Shown here: positions 47,335-57,112 of the stretch, piece by piece
How the letters are laid out: every line of letters begins with the position of its first letter
How positions within the stretch are numbered: position 1 is the stretch's first letter
Origin: Chytriomyces cf. hyalinus JEL632
Lineage: Eukaryota; Chytridiomycota; Chytridiomycetes; Chytridiales; Chytriomycetaceae
DNA length: 64,000 bases
Direction: 5' to 3'
NCBI GenBank assembly: GCA_025435555.1
Contig: JAIWWG010000070.1
Location: forward strand, 1-64,000
The notes under the pieces: model-generated
Databases searched by the model: none
What the model was told of the DNA's origin: nothing
What the model saw: only the letters and a program-made list of their open reading frames with translations
Position numbers and translations under genes: made by a program

Positions 47335-47887
47335 ATGAAGCTGACTGCCGCCATTGCTACTCTTGTTGCTGCCGCCAGCTTCGTTTCAGCCAATTGTAAG
47401 CTCCTATTCTTACGTCGCCGATGTGATGACTGCTGACCTTTTCACCTCTGTGAATTAAGACGTCGCACCACCTCCTGTCAACGTGCCAACATCGGTAGCA
47501 CCGGCAGCTGCTAAGCCAACTACCGTAGCAACCCCGGCATACGTGCCCCCAGCTGCAGCGTCTGTTCAAACTGCCGCACCTGCAGGCAAGACACCATCCC
47601 CGGAGGAAGACTGCGAGGAGGACCCAGCCGAAGACTGTGAAGAAGAAACCGAGGAGTGCGATGACGAAGAGCCAGCTGCCAAAGTCACCCCTACTCCTGC
47701 TGCTGCCAAACCAACAACACCCGCGGCGGCTGCGACCGTGGCGGCCACCAAACCTGCTGCCGCTGCGCTTGTTCCAAACTACGGGGCTACCGCTGCCACT
47801 GCAATGAACCTGCAAAACAAAATGTCTGGTGCTGGGTCAAGCGCGATGGGACTCTTTGCTGCTGTTGTTGTTGCAGCCATTCTTTGA
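47335..47887 (+). CDS. Secreted Ala/Pro-rich surface protein with an acidic Cys block
   Basis: Exons 47335-47395 and 47460-47887 splice in frame. The signal peptide is MKLTAAIATLVAAASFVSAN. The body begins YVAPPPVNVPTSVAPAAAKP and carries AYVPPAA, both shared with its neighbours. It is set apart by a central acidic segment with evenly spaced cysteines (EEDCEEDPAEDCEEETEEC), which might bind metal or form disulfides. The C-terminus (SGAGSSAMGLFAAVVVAAIL) is a typical GPI-attachment signal: small residues, then a hydrophobic end. About 162 residues. It is probably wall- or membrane-bound. The single intron right after the signal peptide is not seen in its relatives. Confidence 0.8.
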
Positions 47888-48354
47888 TTTTTGTCGTGTC
47901 TGTAGAAGTGTCTGTTCTTTATTCTCACGTTCAAAGAGTACATTATTGTTAAAGTAAAAGCCAGCTGTTGAGTAATTCGACCAGTGTGAAACAGTTGTTG
48001 AGGACTTGTGGAAGCGACGATAGATGCGGCGGGACCAAAAAGTATCGCTGTGCTAATACGCTAGACAGCGTTATTATTCGTTCCTGTCCCTGTCGTTTGG
48101 ATGTGTTGTCCTACCCCCTCTCAATGTTTATGCTCCTTCTGCCATTCCCATATCTCAGCTGTTGCTGCTGAAACAGCGTCGGTACTTCAAACAACCTCCA
48201 AGCCGAAGGAACATGCACGCGCTTCTGTCCGAAATACAATTTCTAGTGTTTCATTTTCAGACAGTTTTGTTTCATATTTTTCGGACTATAAAACAACTCA
48301 ATACTCCAACCCCTGTGTACATCAAACTGACAGTAGACAATAGAACTTACAGAA
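47888..48354. other. Intergenic with a core promoter
   Basis: TATAAAA at 48287-48293 lies 68 bases before the next ATG. Otherwise no feature is supported. Confidence 0.55.
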
Positions 48355-48903
48355 ATGCAATTCCTCGCCACCATCGCCGCTGCCCTTACTGTTGTGTCTG
48401 CCCACAGCATCCCCCAGAAGGCTGAGTACCAGGGAGCAGCACCCGCGGTGGCCACTACTACGTGCACTTCTGCCAAGTCCTCTGTTGCGCCTGCCGTCAA
48501 TGTTCCAAGCACCTCGTCCTGCACTGAAGCGGCTGCTAGTAAGAGCTCCGCCGCCCCAGCTGTTCAGACACCAACCACTTCGTGCACCGCCGCTGTCTCG
48601 TCCGTCGCTCCTGCCGTAAAGACCCCAACGTCTTCCTGCACAAGCGCTGCTACAAGCGCCATCGCGCCTGCCGTCCAGACTCCAGCCTCGTCGTGCGCTC
48701 GTTCGGCAACTGCTGCTGCTGTTGCGCCAACAGTTGTTGGGTACAAGCCACCCGTGGGCACATCTGCTGTTGCTCCAGCCGGAAACGGACCCAACAACTA
48801 CGCTGTTGCGAAGGGAACCAATGCAGCTGGAATTCTTGCCAGTGGTGCGGTTGGACAGATTGTTGGGGCTCTTGCCGCCGCCATCGCAGCTATTGTTCTT
48901 TAA
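48355..48903 (+). CDS. Secreted Ala/Ser-rich surface protein with repeated SSC units
   Basis: This single-exon gene encodes 182 residues. The signal peptide is MQFLATIAAALTVVSAHS. The body consists of about five imperfect units of 20-25 residues, each with a V-x-T-P-x-(S/T)-SC core and then SVAPAV, as in VAPAVKTPTSSCTSA. Each unit carries one or two Cys, suggesting disulfide pairing or a rigid glycosylated stalk. The C-terminus (AAGILASGAVGQIVGALAAA) matches the GPI signal of the neighbouring genes. A TATA box lies 68 bases upstream, and AATAAA follows at 48987. Function unknown; an adhesin, mucin or wall role is inferred. Confidence 0.8.
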   Translation: MQFLATIAAALTVVSAHSIPQKAEYQGAAPAVATTTCTSAKSSVAPAVNVPSTSSCTEAAASKSSAAPAVQTPTTSCTAAVSSVAPAVKTPTSSCTSAATSAIAPAVQTPASSCARSATAAAVAPTVVGYKPPVGTSAVAPAGNGPNNYAVAKGTNAAGILASGAVGQIVGALAAAIAAIVL

Positions 48904-49244
48904 AACATGAAGAAGTTTGAAACGGGGAAGCGTCTTTTTTCCCCCCTGAAGTCTATTAGCTCACTCGTTTAGAAGCTGCGGTGTAAAATAAACTTATTTG
49001 GTGGTCTTTGGTAAAAATGTGCTTGAAATCACAGGTCTTTCGATTCATTGAGACTGTGCCTTGGCAACCTCATTTGCAACAATGCGACTGTACCCAGACA
49101 GGGAGAGTGTATTCCATCGGTAGTGCGACCAAATTGAAAAAGCAAATCAGAGAAGTGAGTGTTTCTGAAGAGTGAGTGGAGGCAAAGAAAGTTGATTCCA
49201 AATACGCCAGAAAACAAAGGAATTGATTGCATTGCGACACAGCA

Positions 49245-49365
49245 TATTGAAGGGATAATTGACAAAGCATATTGAAGGGATGATACAATTGACAACATAT
49301 TGAAGGGATGATATAATTGAAGGGGAGGACATATCTAATACAATTGAAGGGGACATATCTTTTAA
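49245..49365 (+). repeat. Degenerate tandem repeat based on ATTGAAGGG
   Basis: At least five ATTGAAGGG(G) words occur in succession, with linkers such as ATGATAcAATTGACA and ACATATCT. The unit length varies from about 20 to 35 bases. Confidence 0.7.
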
Positions 49366-49436
49366 TATGAATTTCAAATCCATTTTGAAGGGCATCTATC
49401 TCTCAAGTAGTGGGGAGTAGTGGGTGGATCTTGGGT

Positions 49437-49549
49437 GTCAGTCAACACGTCAACACGTCAACACGTCAAAACCAAAAACCAAAAACCAAAAACCAAAAAC
49501 CAAAAACCAAAAACCAAAAACCAAAAACCAAAAATCCAAAAACCAAAAA
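49437..49549 (+). repeat. CAACACGT and CCAAAAA tandem repeats
   Basis: Three to four CAACACGT units are followed directly by about ten CCAAAAA heptamers (7-base period), the last ones degenerate. Confidence 0.85.
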
Positions 49550-49868
49550 ACGAGAATGAGAATCAGGATTCTGAAACAGCGAGTGCATTTTCAACAATGA
49601 GAAATGAATGGCGTTTCAGAAATCAAAAATTAAAAATTAAAAACCCAAACTGAGAATAATGAGAACATAAAAATTTCATTTGAGTGCACAAACACACACA
49701 CACACGCTGACCAAAAAATTCATTCCGGAATGATTGGTTTCACTAAAATTCTGTCTCGGAAATTGTCCTTTCAAATTTTTAAATTTTTGCTTTCGTTATA
49801 AAATGGCGCGTCATTTCCAACTCTTTCTCCTCATTATCCAAACAACAACAATCCAACAATCCCTTAAA

Positions 49869-50492
49869 ATGCAAATCTTCGCTACCATCGCTGTTGCCGC
49901 TGCTCTTGTCTCCGCCAATGTCGTCCCATCCTACGGACAGGATAAGCCTGCTGCCCCTGCTGCCGCTGCCCCAGCCACTCCAGCTGCTGCTGGCAACACC
50001 TACAACGCTGCTCCAGCTGCTGCCGCCCCAGCTGCCGCCAAGCCAACCCCAGCTGCCGCAGACAACAAATACGAACCCGCACCAATTTCTGCCGCCGCCC
50101 CAGCTGCTGCCAAACCAGAAGCAAACTACAACGCTCCTGCCGCCCCACCAGCAGCAGCTAAGCCCGAAGTCAACTACAATGCGACCCCTGCTGCCGCCGC
50201 TCCCACTCCAGCTGCCGCCAAGCCAGCCGCAGTCGAAACTTGCACCACCGCTGTCGCCCCCGCCGCCGCTGCCCCTGTGAAGACCCCAGCCGGTTACGTT
50301 GCCCCAGCTAACGTTGCTCCAGTTGCGACCCCAGTGGCTACACCTGCTGCCGTTGTCGCAGCCACCACTCCGGCCGCATACATCCCACCTGTCAACAAGG
50401 TTGTTGCAAACACGAAGGGAGTCCTGGCAAGCAGCGCCGTGTCTGTTGTGCTTGGGTTCGCTGTTTCTGGATTCGCTGCCCTGTTGCTTTAA
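49869..50492 (+). CDS. Secreted Ala/Pro-rich surface protein
   Basis: The ATG at 49869 starts MQIFATIAVAAALVSANVVP, a clear signal peptide. An in-frame upstream extension lacks this and is not favoured. The 207-residue body is almost entirely Ala and Pro with repeated AAAPAAAKPxxxxxYxxAP units and a Tyr about every 20 residues (KYEPAPIS, NYNAPAAP, NYNATPAA). One Cys lies in VETCTT. AGYVAPANVAP and AYIPPVNK link it to the neighbours, and the C-terminus GVLASSAVSVVLGF is a GPI signal shared with the gene at 51175. C- and G-ending codons dominate, suggesting high expression. A TATA box lies 72 bases upstream. Confidence 0.82.
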   Translation: MQIFATIAVAAALVSANVVPSYGQDKPAAPAAAAPATPAAAGNTYNAAPAAAAPAAAKPTPAAADNKYEPAPISAAAPAAAKPEANYNAPAAPPAAAKPEVNYNATPAAAAPTPAAAKPAAVETCTTAVAPAAAAPVKTPAGYVAPANVAPVATPVATPAAVVAATTPAAYIPPVNKVVANTKGVLASSAVSVVLGFAVSGFAALLL

Positions 50493-51174
50493 GCAAGCAA
50501 AAAGCTCGGTTGATGTGTTGTCGTTCGTTACTTGTTTCTCTCGTTTTTGTTTATATCGCATAGCTAGACTAGTTGTGATCTTTCGCGTCTTATCCTGTGC
50601 TTATATTTATTTTTCCAAAGAATAAAACTGTTGTCACTCCAAAATCTCTTCCATCTTATTAAGTTTGCAGGCGCAAAAGAGCCTTGAGATTGCGTGAAAG
50701 AAGAAAGCGGGCTGCATGCATGTTTTTGTTACATGTTTTCTCCATGATTCAGCTCAAGAGGAAATCTTTCTCTTTGAAAAGACCCTGTCAAGTATGGAAT
50801 CAGAAGAATAAAAAATGCAGTTGTTTTTGCGACTGTTGATTCACGTGCCAATGGAGCTACAAGGTCATGTTCCACCGGCGAACACGGACCGGACGAACGC
50901 GTCCAGAATGTGTGAAATGTGACGCACGGCAGTGTTTGGTTGCATTTGTTATCCGCGCAGCGCGTGACAAATAACGAGAAAACTCATGATCGAAATTACG
51001 ATTGCGAAACACAGTTTGAAACAGTTTGAAGCGCCATTACCCATACGAAATAATAAATCAAAACAAAAATTGTTTGTGAAACGGAATTTCGATTGCCCCC
51101 CACTATTTAAAGCTGGAATTGAAACTCTACCCCATTCCCAAAACACAAACACAGTTTCATCTTAGAACTTAGAC
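50493..51174. other. Intergenic with a poly(A) signal and core promoter
   Basis: AATAAA at 50621-50626 ends the preceding gene. TATTTAAAG at 51104-51112 lies 71 bases before the next ATG. Nothing else is supported. Confidence 0.6.
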
Positions 51175-51723
51175 ATGCAATTCTCCGTCGTTATCGCTGC
51201 TGCTGCCGTTGCCGTGACTGCCGTTTCCGCAAACTACGTCGCTCCTGCACCACCAGCCGCGAAGGCGCCCGAGTACGCTGCCGCCAACATCAGCTCTGCC
51301 GCTCCTGCTGCCAAGACTCCAGAAGCTTACGTGCCACCTACCCCAGCTGCCGCAAAGGTAACCCCAGCTGCCTTGGCCCCAACCCAAGCAGCCGTCTACA
51401 CTCCCCCTGTTGCCCTCAGCTCTGTGGCTCCTGCCAAGTCTACCCCAACACCCACACCAGCACCAGCAAACGCTCTGCCAAAGTGCATGCCAACACCAGC
51501 ATATGTTGCTCCAGCCCCAGTCAGCATTAGCACTGCTGCACCTGCTGCCAAGACGCCAACACCGACCCCGACACCGGCTTCTGTGTTCTTCCCTGCAGCG
51601 GTTAACCCTGCTGCTTATGCTGCTACAAAGGCTGTTGCGCCAGCTGGAGTGCTGGCATCGGATGCTGTGACAGTCAGTGTTGGATCGAGCATGGTTGCGG
51701 CAATTCTTGCGCTCGTGTTCTAA
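51175..51723 (+). CDS. Secreted Ala/Pro/Thr-rich surface protein
   Basis: This single-exon gene encodes 182 residues. The signal peptide is MQFSVVIAAAAVAVTAVSAN, followed by YVAPAPPAAKAPEYAAANIS. The body repeats SSAAPAAKTP and the Thr-Pro run KTPTPTPTPAS, likely O-glycosylated stretches. A single Cys occurs in LPKCMPTPAYVAP. The C-terminus AGVLASDAVTVSVGSSMVAA resembles the gene at 49869 closely, arguing for duplication from one ancestor. Function unknown; a cell-surface or wall role is inferred from the signal, anchor and composition. Confidence 0.82.
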   Translation: MQFSVVIAAAAVAVTAVSANYVAPAPPAAKAPEYAAANISSAAPAAKTPEAYVPPTPAAAKVTPAALAPTQAAVYTPPVALSSVAPAKSTPTPTPAPANALPKCMPTPAYVAPAPVSISTAAPAAKTPTPTPTPASVFFPAAVNPAAYAATKAVAPAGVLASDAVTVSVGSSMVAAILALVF

Positions 51724-52321
51724 GATATTTTCTGTGTCTCGGTTTTGATAGAAAGCCTTTTGTATTTTGTAGTCTTTTTCGAGTAAATTAAAAAAAACCT
51801 TGTGGTGAACAAACTGTTTTTCTTTCTGGTACACCTTCCCTTAACTCAAATGGGGAAGCGCAAATCGACGCCGTCTCTTTCCAGTCGTAAAGTCACATGA
51901 AACTCTTTCCTGGTAAATGTTTCCCTCCCAACAGAAAGCTCAACGCCGTTATGGATCTTTGTTCAATGCGCTGAAATGTGATTGGGATTGCTGATGGCGT
52001 AGCTATTGAAGGCTCCTTTTTTCGCGAATATGAAAAGTGATTTCTGGTGTGACCAGCACAACTCGTCTTTTTTTTATTCGCAAATGGAGATCTGAACAGT
52101 TTAGCTTAGTGTAGGCGCAATGTTCGAAATGGGAAAAAGGAAGGTGAGTTTTACTGCTGATTATTGACCCGACTTTATCTGAGATAAAACCTTTACTATT
52201 TACACGGCGTAAATATTTATTGCAAGCACCTGAAAATCGGACAAGAACAAACAAAAAAAAAACTCGGACCAAAAACCAACTCCAGCAGGAGAATAGACAA
52301 GCACACACTTCACAGGCCCCA
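51724..52321. other. Intergenic, no supported gene
   Basis: This lies between the last surface-protein gene and CDC6. A minus-strand frame at 52003-52590 overlaps the CDC6 start and looks like a shadow. Confidence 0.6.
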
Positions 52322-54498
52322 ATGTCATCACCATCATCATCAACACGCTCGCAGCAGAAACATGCAAACAACGCACGGGTCACGCGGCATGCACTCCGCA
52401 CAGCAAACTCCATCCCCTCCAACTGCACCACAAACACACCTGACACACCATCCAAGCAGCTGCGAGTTCGTGCACTGTCCCTCCACTCCCCTAAACAACC
52501 TGCGTCTCCACGATCGCATCCTGTTCGGCCCAAGCGGAAGCCATCACACGACTCGGACGAGAATTCAAACTCATCCGATGAAACGCTCAACTGTGAAAAC
52601 TATGAATCACCAGCGAAAAAGATGCGCAGTGTTGCTTCTGACTGTCTGGCTCGAGAGTCGCGGTCACCCACGAAGCAGCAGAAGCCGGGTCTTGTTGAAC
52701 AAGTTGAACCAGTCACTTCGCTTGACGCACTCGCAAACGCAAAAGCCGCTTTTAAACCTGGTTCTGTGCCTGGCCGTCTGGTTGGACGAGATTCAGAGCG
52801 GTCCACTATCGTTGCATTTTTAACCTCACATGCAACCTATGGAAACACAAAATCTGGAAGCCTCTATGTCAGCGGTGTCCCGGGGACTGGGAAAAGCGTG
52901 AGTCGCAGTGAAAGCTCAACTTTGTTGAACTCTCCTATTAATCTCATCCGAATGCATCTCAGGCAATGATTGACGAAATTATTGATGACTTTACTGAGGC
53001 TCAGAAGGGCGAAAGTCGAGTATGTCCAATTTTTGAACAAAACTTGAATTCGTATTCTTATATATTATTTCAGGTCCGCCACATGGTTGGTAAAATCAAC
53101 TGCATGCAGTTCACTGATCCCCAAGCCATCTACAAGAAAATCTTGTCTGAATTTGATATCGAGGAAGGGGCGTTTGACACAAACGTAAAGGAACCATTTC
53201 GAACGTTGGAACGCGCTTTTGGACACATGGAAGGCGGAGATAAAGTCGGAGCTCAAACTCCCTCAAAAAAGGGAAGAAATGCTGCTGCCGCCGCTTCTCT
53301 CACAAGTTCAAAAAAAATCATGCAGTTGAGTGAATTCCATACATCTCACCCCTTTATGCCCTTTCTCATCGTGCCTTTGCAAATAGTCTCCTTGTGCTTG
53401 ATGAGATTGATCAGCTTGCCACGCGCGATCAATCTGTATTGTACAGAATATTTGAGTGGGCAGCTTTACCCGGATCCACTCTTGTTTTGATAGGAATCGC
53501 CAACGCTTTGGATTTGATGCAAAGGTATCTTCCCAGACTTGTGGGAATGACAGGTAATCCTGAATTCGTTTATGAATTGCAGTATGAGGTGCTAAAAATT
53601 ACACCTTCATTTTCATTTTCATACAGGCGGTCCAAAGCTGCTGAACTTTAATCCATATGGGCCTCCAGAAATATCTGCCATCATCAAGTCGCGTCTTTTA
53701 GGCCTTCAAGAAACGACATTCAAGGCTATTCAAAAATACAATATCAGCAAGAGCACATCCCCATCCGCCAAAAAACTGTCCAAGCCTTCGGAATCGGCAC
53801 CCGAGCAGCTCGTGTCTTTCATGCAACCCAGCGCCGTGGAACTCTGCTCAAGAAAAGCATCTGGTACGGGCGACTTGCGCCGCGCGTTGGATCTTGTCCG
53901 AGTCAGTTTTGAAAACTTGGAAGTAGAAACACGTCGCAAAATGGCAAAAGCGTCCACCTCTTTGGCTGATCAAGAAAACGCGCCTCCACCTCCATCAAAA
54001 GCGCAAACGAACCAACTTTGCTCAGATTTAAATACGCCCTTGACGAGTCTCGAGGGGATTCCAAAAGTGGGTGTTGCGCATGTTTTAAAGGCTGCAAACA
54101 GCGTGAGTGGACCTGGACCCGTTCAGAAAGTGAAAGTGCTTGCCACGCAGCAAAAAGCGGTGCTTTTGGTGCTCATGAATGTTCTTGGGTCTGCGAAAGG
54201 CGCGTTTGTGAAACGCACAGCTGGAAAGGAGCTTCTTCTTGGAGACTTGCATGAAGCGTATGTGAGTGTGCTGAAAAGGAAGCAAGTCATTAAGCCAGTG
54301 ACGAAAACCGAGTTTGGGGACATTATGGGACTTTTTGAAAGTGTGGGTCTTGTATCGCTTGGAAAAGCAAAAGAGGAGCGCTTGAAGAAAGTGCAATTGG
54401 AGTGTTTGCCAGCTCAAGTTGAGGATGGTATTCGCGATGATCCCGTTTTGTGGGGCATGTGGAAGGAGTTGGTTGCTTCTGCGTCCACATTGATTTAG
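52322..54498 (+). CDS. CDC6: DNA replication licensing ATPase CDC6
   Basis: CDC6 loads the MCM helicase onto origins with ORC. From the ATG at 52322 the first 140 residues are disordered, with Ser/Thr-Pro sites (TPSKQLRVR, LHSPKQPASPRSHP, RSPTKQ) suited to CDK control. The AAA+ core follows: GRLVGRDSERSTIVAFL, Walker A GVPGTGKS at the end of exon 1 (52897), Walker B VLLDEIDQL near 53395, and sensor regions LIGIANALDLMQRYL and SGTGDLRRALDLVR. A C-terminal winged helix contains QKAVLLVLMN. The exons are about 52322-52897, 52963-53019, 53074-53320, 53384-53553 and 53627-54498. The join before Walker B does not keep phase cleanly and needs checking. ORC1 is less likely because there is no BAH domain. 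Confidence 0.88.
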
Positions 54499-54768
54499 TG
54501 GTATCCTGTTTGGACTCTTTGGGATTTCGCTGTTGTCGCGTTTTGTGTTTTTTTTCTGCTTCTTGTTATTTCTTCTTCTGATGCTATTTTTTCTGCCACA
54601 TTTGAACTGTCACGTTTTATTTTCTTTATTCTCCTTCTCGTAATTTAAATACTGGTGCTATCGATCGCATCAATCAATAGAAGGGCTTTGCTTTTGTAAT
54701 GTTTCTACGCAGTTTGCCTTGTGAAGGGGAGACGGAGAAACAAATAAGTAAAAAAATTAAGCATAAAA

Positions 54769-56841
54769 ATGAGTGATCTGAGCACAGTTCTGAAGCGCCT
54801 CGAAGCAGCCACGCAGCGCCTTGAAGAGATGGTTTCTGGCACGCGCGCATCTGCGCCATCTGCACCAGGCGCCTCCCCCGCGTCTTCTGCCGAGGCACCC
54901 GCGGCGCTCCCTTCGTCCGTGATCGAGTTTGACGCGCTCCTGGACGCCCACTTGCGCGCCTTCGAGAGCAAGGCGCAGGCTGTTGGCGGACTTGTCAGCG
55001 ACCAGGTTTTTCCCTTGCCGTTGTTTCCATGTTTCTTCTTAAGTGTATGCTCATGATGTGTCTCCCCCTGCACTCCACACTCACCAGGCGGCTTCACTCG
55101 CTGCCGCTCTCAAAGCCCAGCGAGAATTCATTTTGCTTGCCTCAAAGGCAAAGAAACCCGCTCAGGCTGACTTGCCTGCCCTCTTGGCCCCTACCCAAAC
55201 TCACTTGGAGGCCGTCATCAAGTTGAGAGAGTCGTCGCGTTCCAGCCCACTCTTCAACCACCTTTCTATTGTGTCTGAGGGTATTCCTGCCCTTGGTTGG
55301 GTTGCGGTGGTGAGTTTTTGGTGAAAACGGACGTGGGGGGTGGATCTGATCTGAAAGAAATTGGGTTCCCTGCCCCATCTCCACAACCTCTGCAGGAACC
55401 TACACCTGTTCCGTACATTGGCGAAATGAAGGATGCTGCGCAATTCTACTCGAACCGTGTCATCAAAGAGTACAGAGACAAGTTGAGTATTTTTTTTTTT
55501 CTGATGTAGTTGGTGCGGCAGATGAGGTTGCAATGCTGATCGCATTTTATTTTCTTGCCCCATCGAATTTCCAGAGACAAGAACCATGTTGAATTTGCTC
55601 AATTGTTTACGGTCCTTTTGACGGAGCTGCAGGCGTACGTGAAAAAATTCCACACCACCGGTGTCGCTTGGAACATGAAAGGAGGAGACGCAAAGTCGCT
55701 TGCTGCATCTGCTCGTAAATATAACTTTTTGTGTTTTCATTTGGCCTCTCTGCCGTTTTTGTAATGCTCAATGACTTGGCATTTACATTTGTTCAGCAGC
55801 TGCTTCGAGCGCTCCCGCCCCAGCTGGTGGTGCCCCGCCCCCGCCTCCTCCTCCATCCGCAGCGCAATTGGAGAAGTTTGGCGGAGCCACCTCTGCACCA
55901 GCTGCTGCATCTGCTAATCTCTTTAGCGCCTTGAACAAGGAAGGTCTCACCAGCGGTGAGTAAAAACTTGAGCGCGAAAACAAATTTCGATGCTCAAAGT
56001 GATATCGATTCAAAAAATTCAGGACTTCGCAAGGTTGACAAGAGTGAAATGACTCACAAGAATCCAGAACTTCGTGCGACCAGTGTCGTTGCCGCTGCTC
56101 CTTCCAAGCCAGGTATGTTTTCGCTCTGAAATTTATAATTTGGAACCGTCGATGAATGAACTGATTGCGTTTTATTTTCCAGTTGCTGCCGCCCCTAAAT
56201 TTGGTGGCGCCGTCGCTTCGAAGGCTCCTCCAAAGTGCGCTTTGGAAGGAAGCAAGTGGGTTGTGGTGAGTTCAACTGCCACTTTTCTGTCTCAGAATCC
56301 TCTTTTTTAAGTCATCGTCTTTCAGGAAAACTACGTCAACAGCCCCGAGCCAATCGTTATTGAGAACCCGGAATTGCGTCACACCGTTTACATTTACAAC
56401 TGCCAAAATTCTACCATTCAAGTGAAGGGAAAAGTGAATGCCGTGACTCTGGGTACGCTATCTTTTTATTCCTCGCGACGACCTTACAGACTGACTCTCT
56501 TCACGTATGTAGACAACTGCAAAAAAAGCGGTCTCCTCTTGGAGTCAGTTGTGAGCACTGTGGATGTTGTTAACTGCAAATCCGTCCAGGTTCAAATCAC
56601 TGGCAAAGCACCCACCGTTGCAATTGATAAGACGGACGGGTGCCAAGTCTACCTTTCAAAGGAAAGCGTTGCAAACGGTGGCGAAGTCGAAGTGTTGACA
56701 GCCATGAGCAGTGAATGCAATGTGCTTGTTGAAGGTGAAGGTGAAGATGGTGGGTTTGTGGAGAGAGCTGTGCCAGAGCAGATTAAGAACACGGTGAAGG
56801 CAGGAAAGATGGAGAGCTCCATTGTGGAGCACAAGGGATAA
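54769..56841 (+). CDS. SRV2: Adenylyl cyclase-associated protein (CAP/Srv2)
   Basis: CAP recycles cofilin-bound actin and in fungi links Ras to adenylyl cyclase. Nine exons are supported (54769-55005, 55088-55309, 55396-55491, 55575-55714, 55797-55955, about 56022-56112, 56182-56266, 56327-56452, 56512-56841). The N-terminal coiled coil reads LSTVLKRLEAATQRLEEM (cyclase-binding type), followed by the helical-folded domain with SEGIPALGWV and YVKKFHTTGVAWN. A poly-Pro segment (GGAPPPPPPPSAA), a WH2-like region (GLRKVDKSEMTHKNPELR) and the C-terminal beta-helix CARP domain (ENYVNSPEPIVIEN, VYIYNCQNSTIQVKGKV) follow. The length is about 480 residues, normal for the family. AATAAA is at 56962. 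Confidence 0.95.
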
Positions 56842-56961
56842 AGACCTGTAACTTTATGAAAGAGAAAAAGGTTCAGATTCCAGCCTTCTTTTCCTGATCA
56901 TTTCCTGTGCCTCCAATTTCTGTTTGTTTTTCTTTCACCATTTTCTGACATTTAACTCTTC

Positions 56962-56967
56962 AATAAA
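56962..56967 (+). terminator. Poly(A) signal of the CAP gene
   Basis: AATAAA lies about 120 bases after the stop codon and before the next gene. Confidence 0.5.
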
Positions 56968-57112
56968 AGCTGGTTGCACGCAAGTATTTATTATGGCGCT
57001 GTGTGTTTTGTGAGATGCAGATTGGGGTTTGTGCAAACAAACTCGTGGGGGTTGTGCGCACACATAAAGTCAATCGCCACCCACTGACATTGAAAAAAAA
57101 AAGTACGCAAAA

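Larger units (their letters stand above)
48904..49868. other. Intergenic with tandem repeats
   Basis: No gene is supported. AATAAA at 48987-48992 belongs to the upstream gene. It includes the repeats at 49245-49365 and 49437-49549, a CA run near 49690, and TATAAAA at 49797-49803, 72 bases before the next ATG. Confidence 0.65.

Noticed and set aside
49779-50561. 260-codon ORF antisense to an Ala/Pro-rich gene
   Set aside because: The Gly/Ser/Trp-rich product is the mirror of Ala/Pro codons; the sense gene has a signal peptide and TATA box.
51169-51834. 221-codon ORF antisense to the last surface-protein gene
   Set aside because: It is a shadow frame without motif or promoter support.
52003-52590. 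195-codon ORF antisense to the CDC6 start
   Set aside because: It overlaps the disordered CDC6 N-terminus and shows no independent motif.
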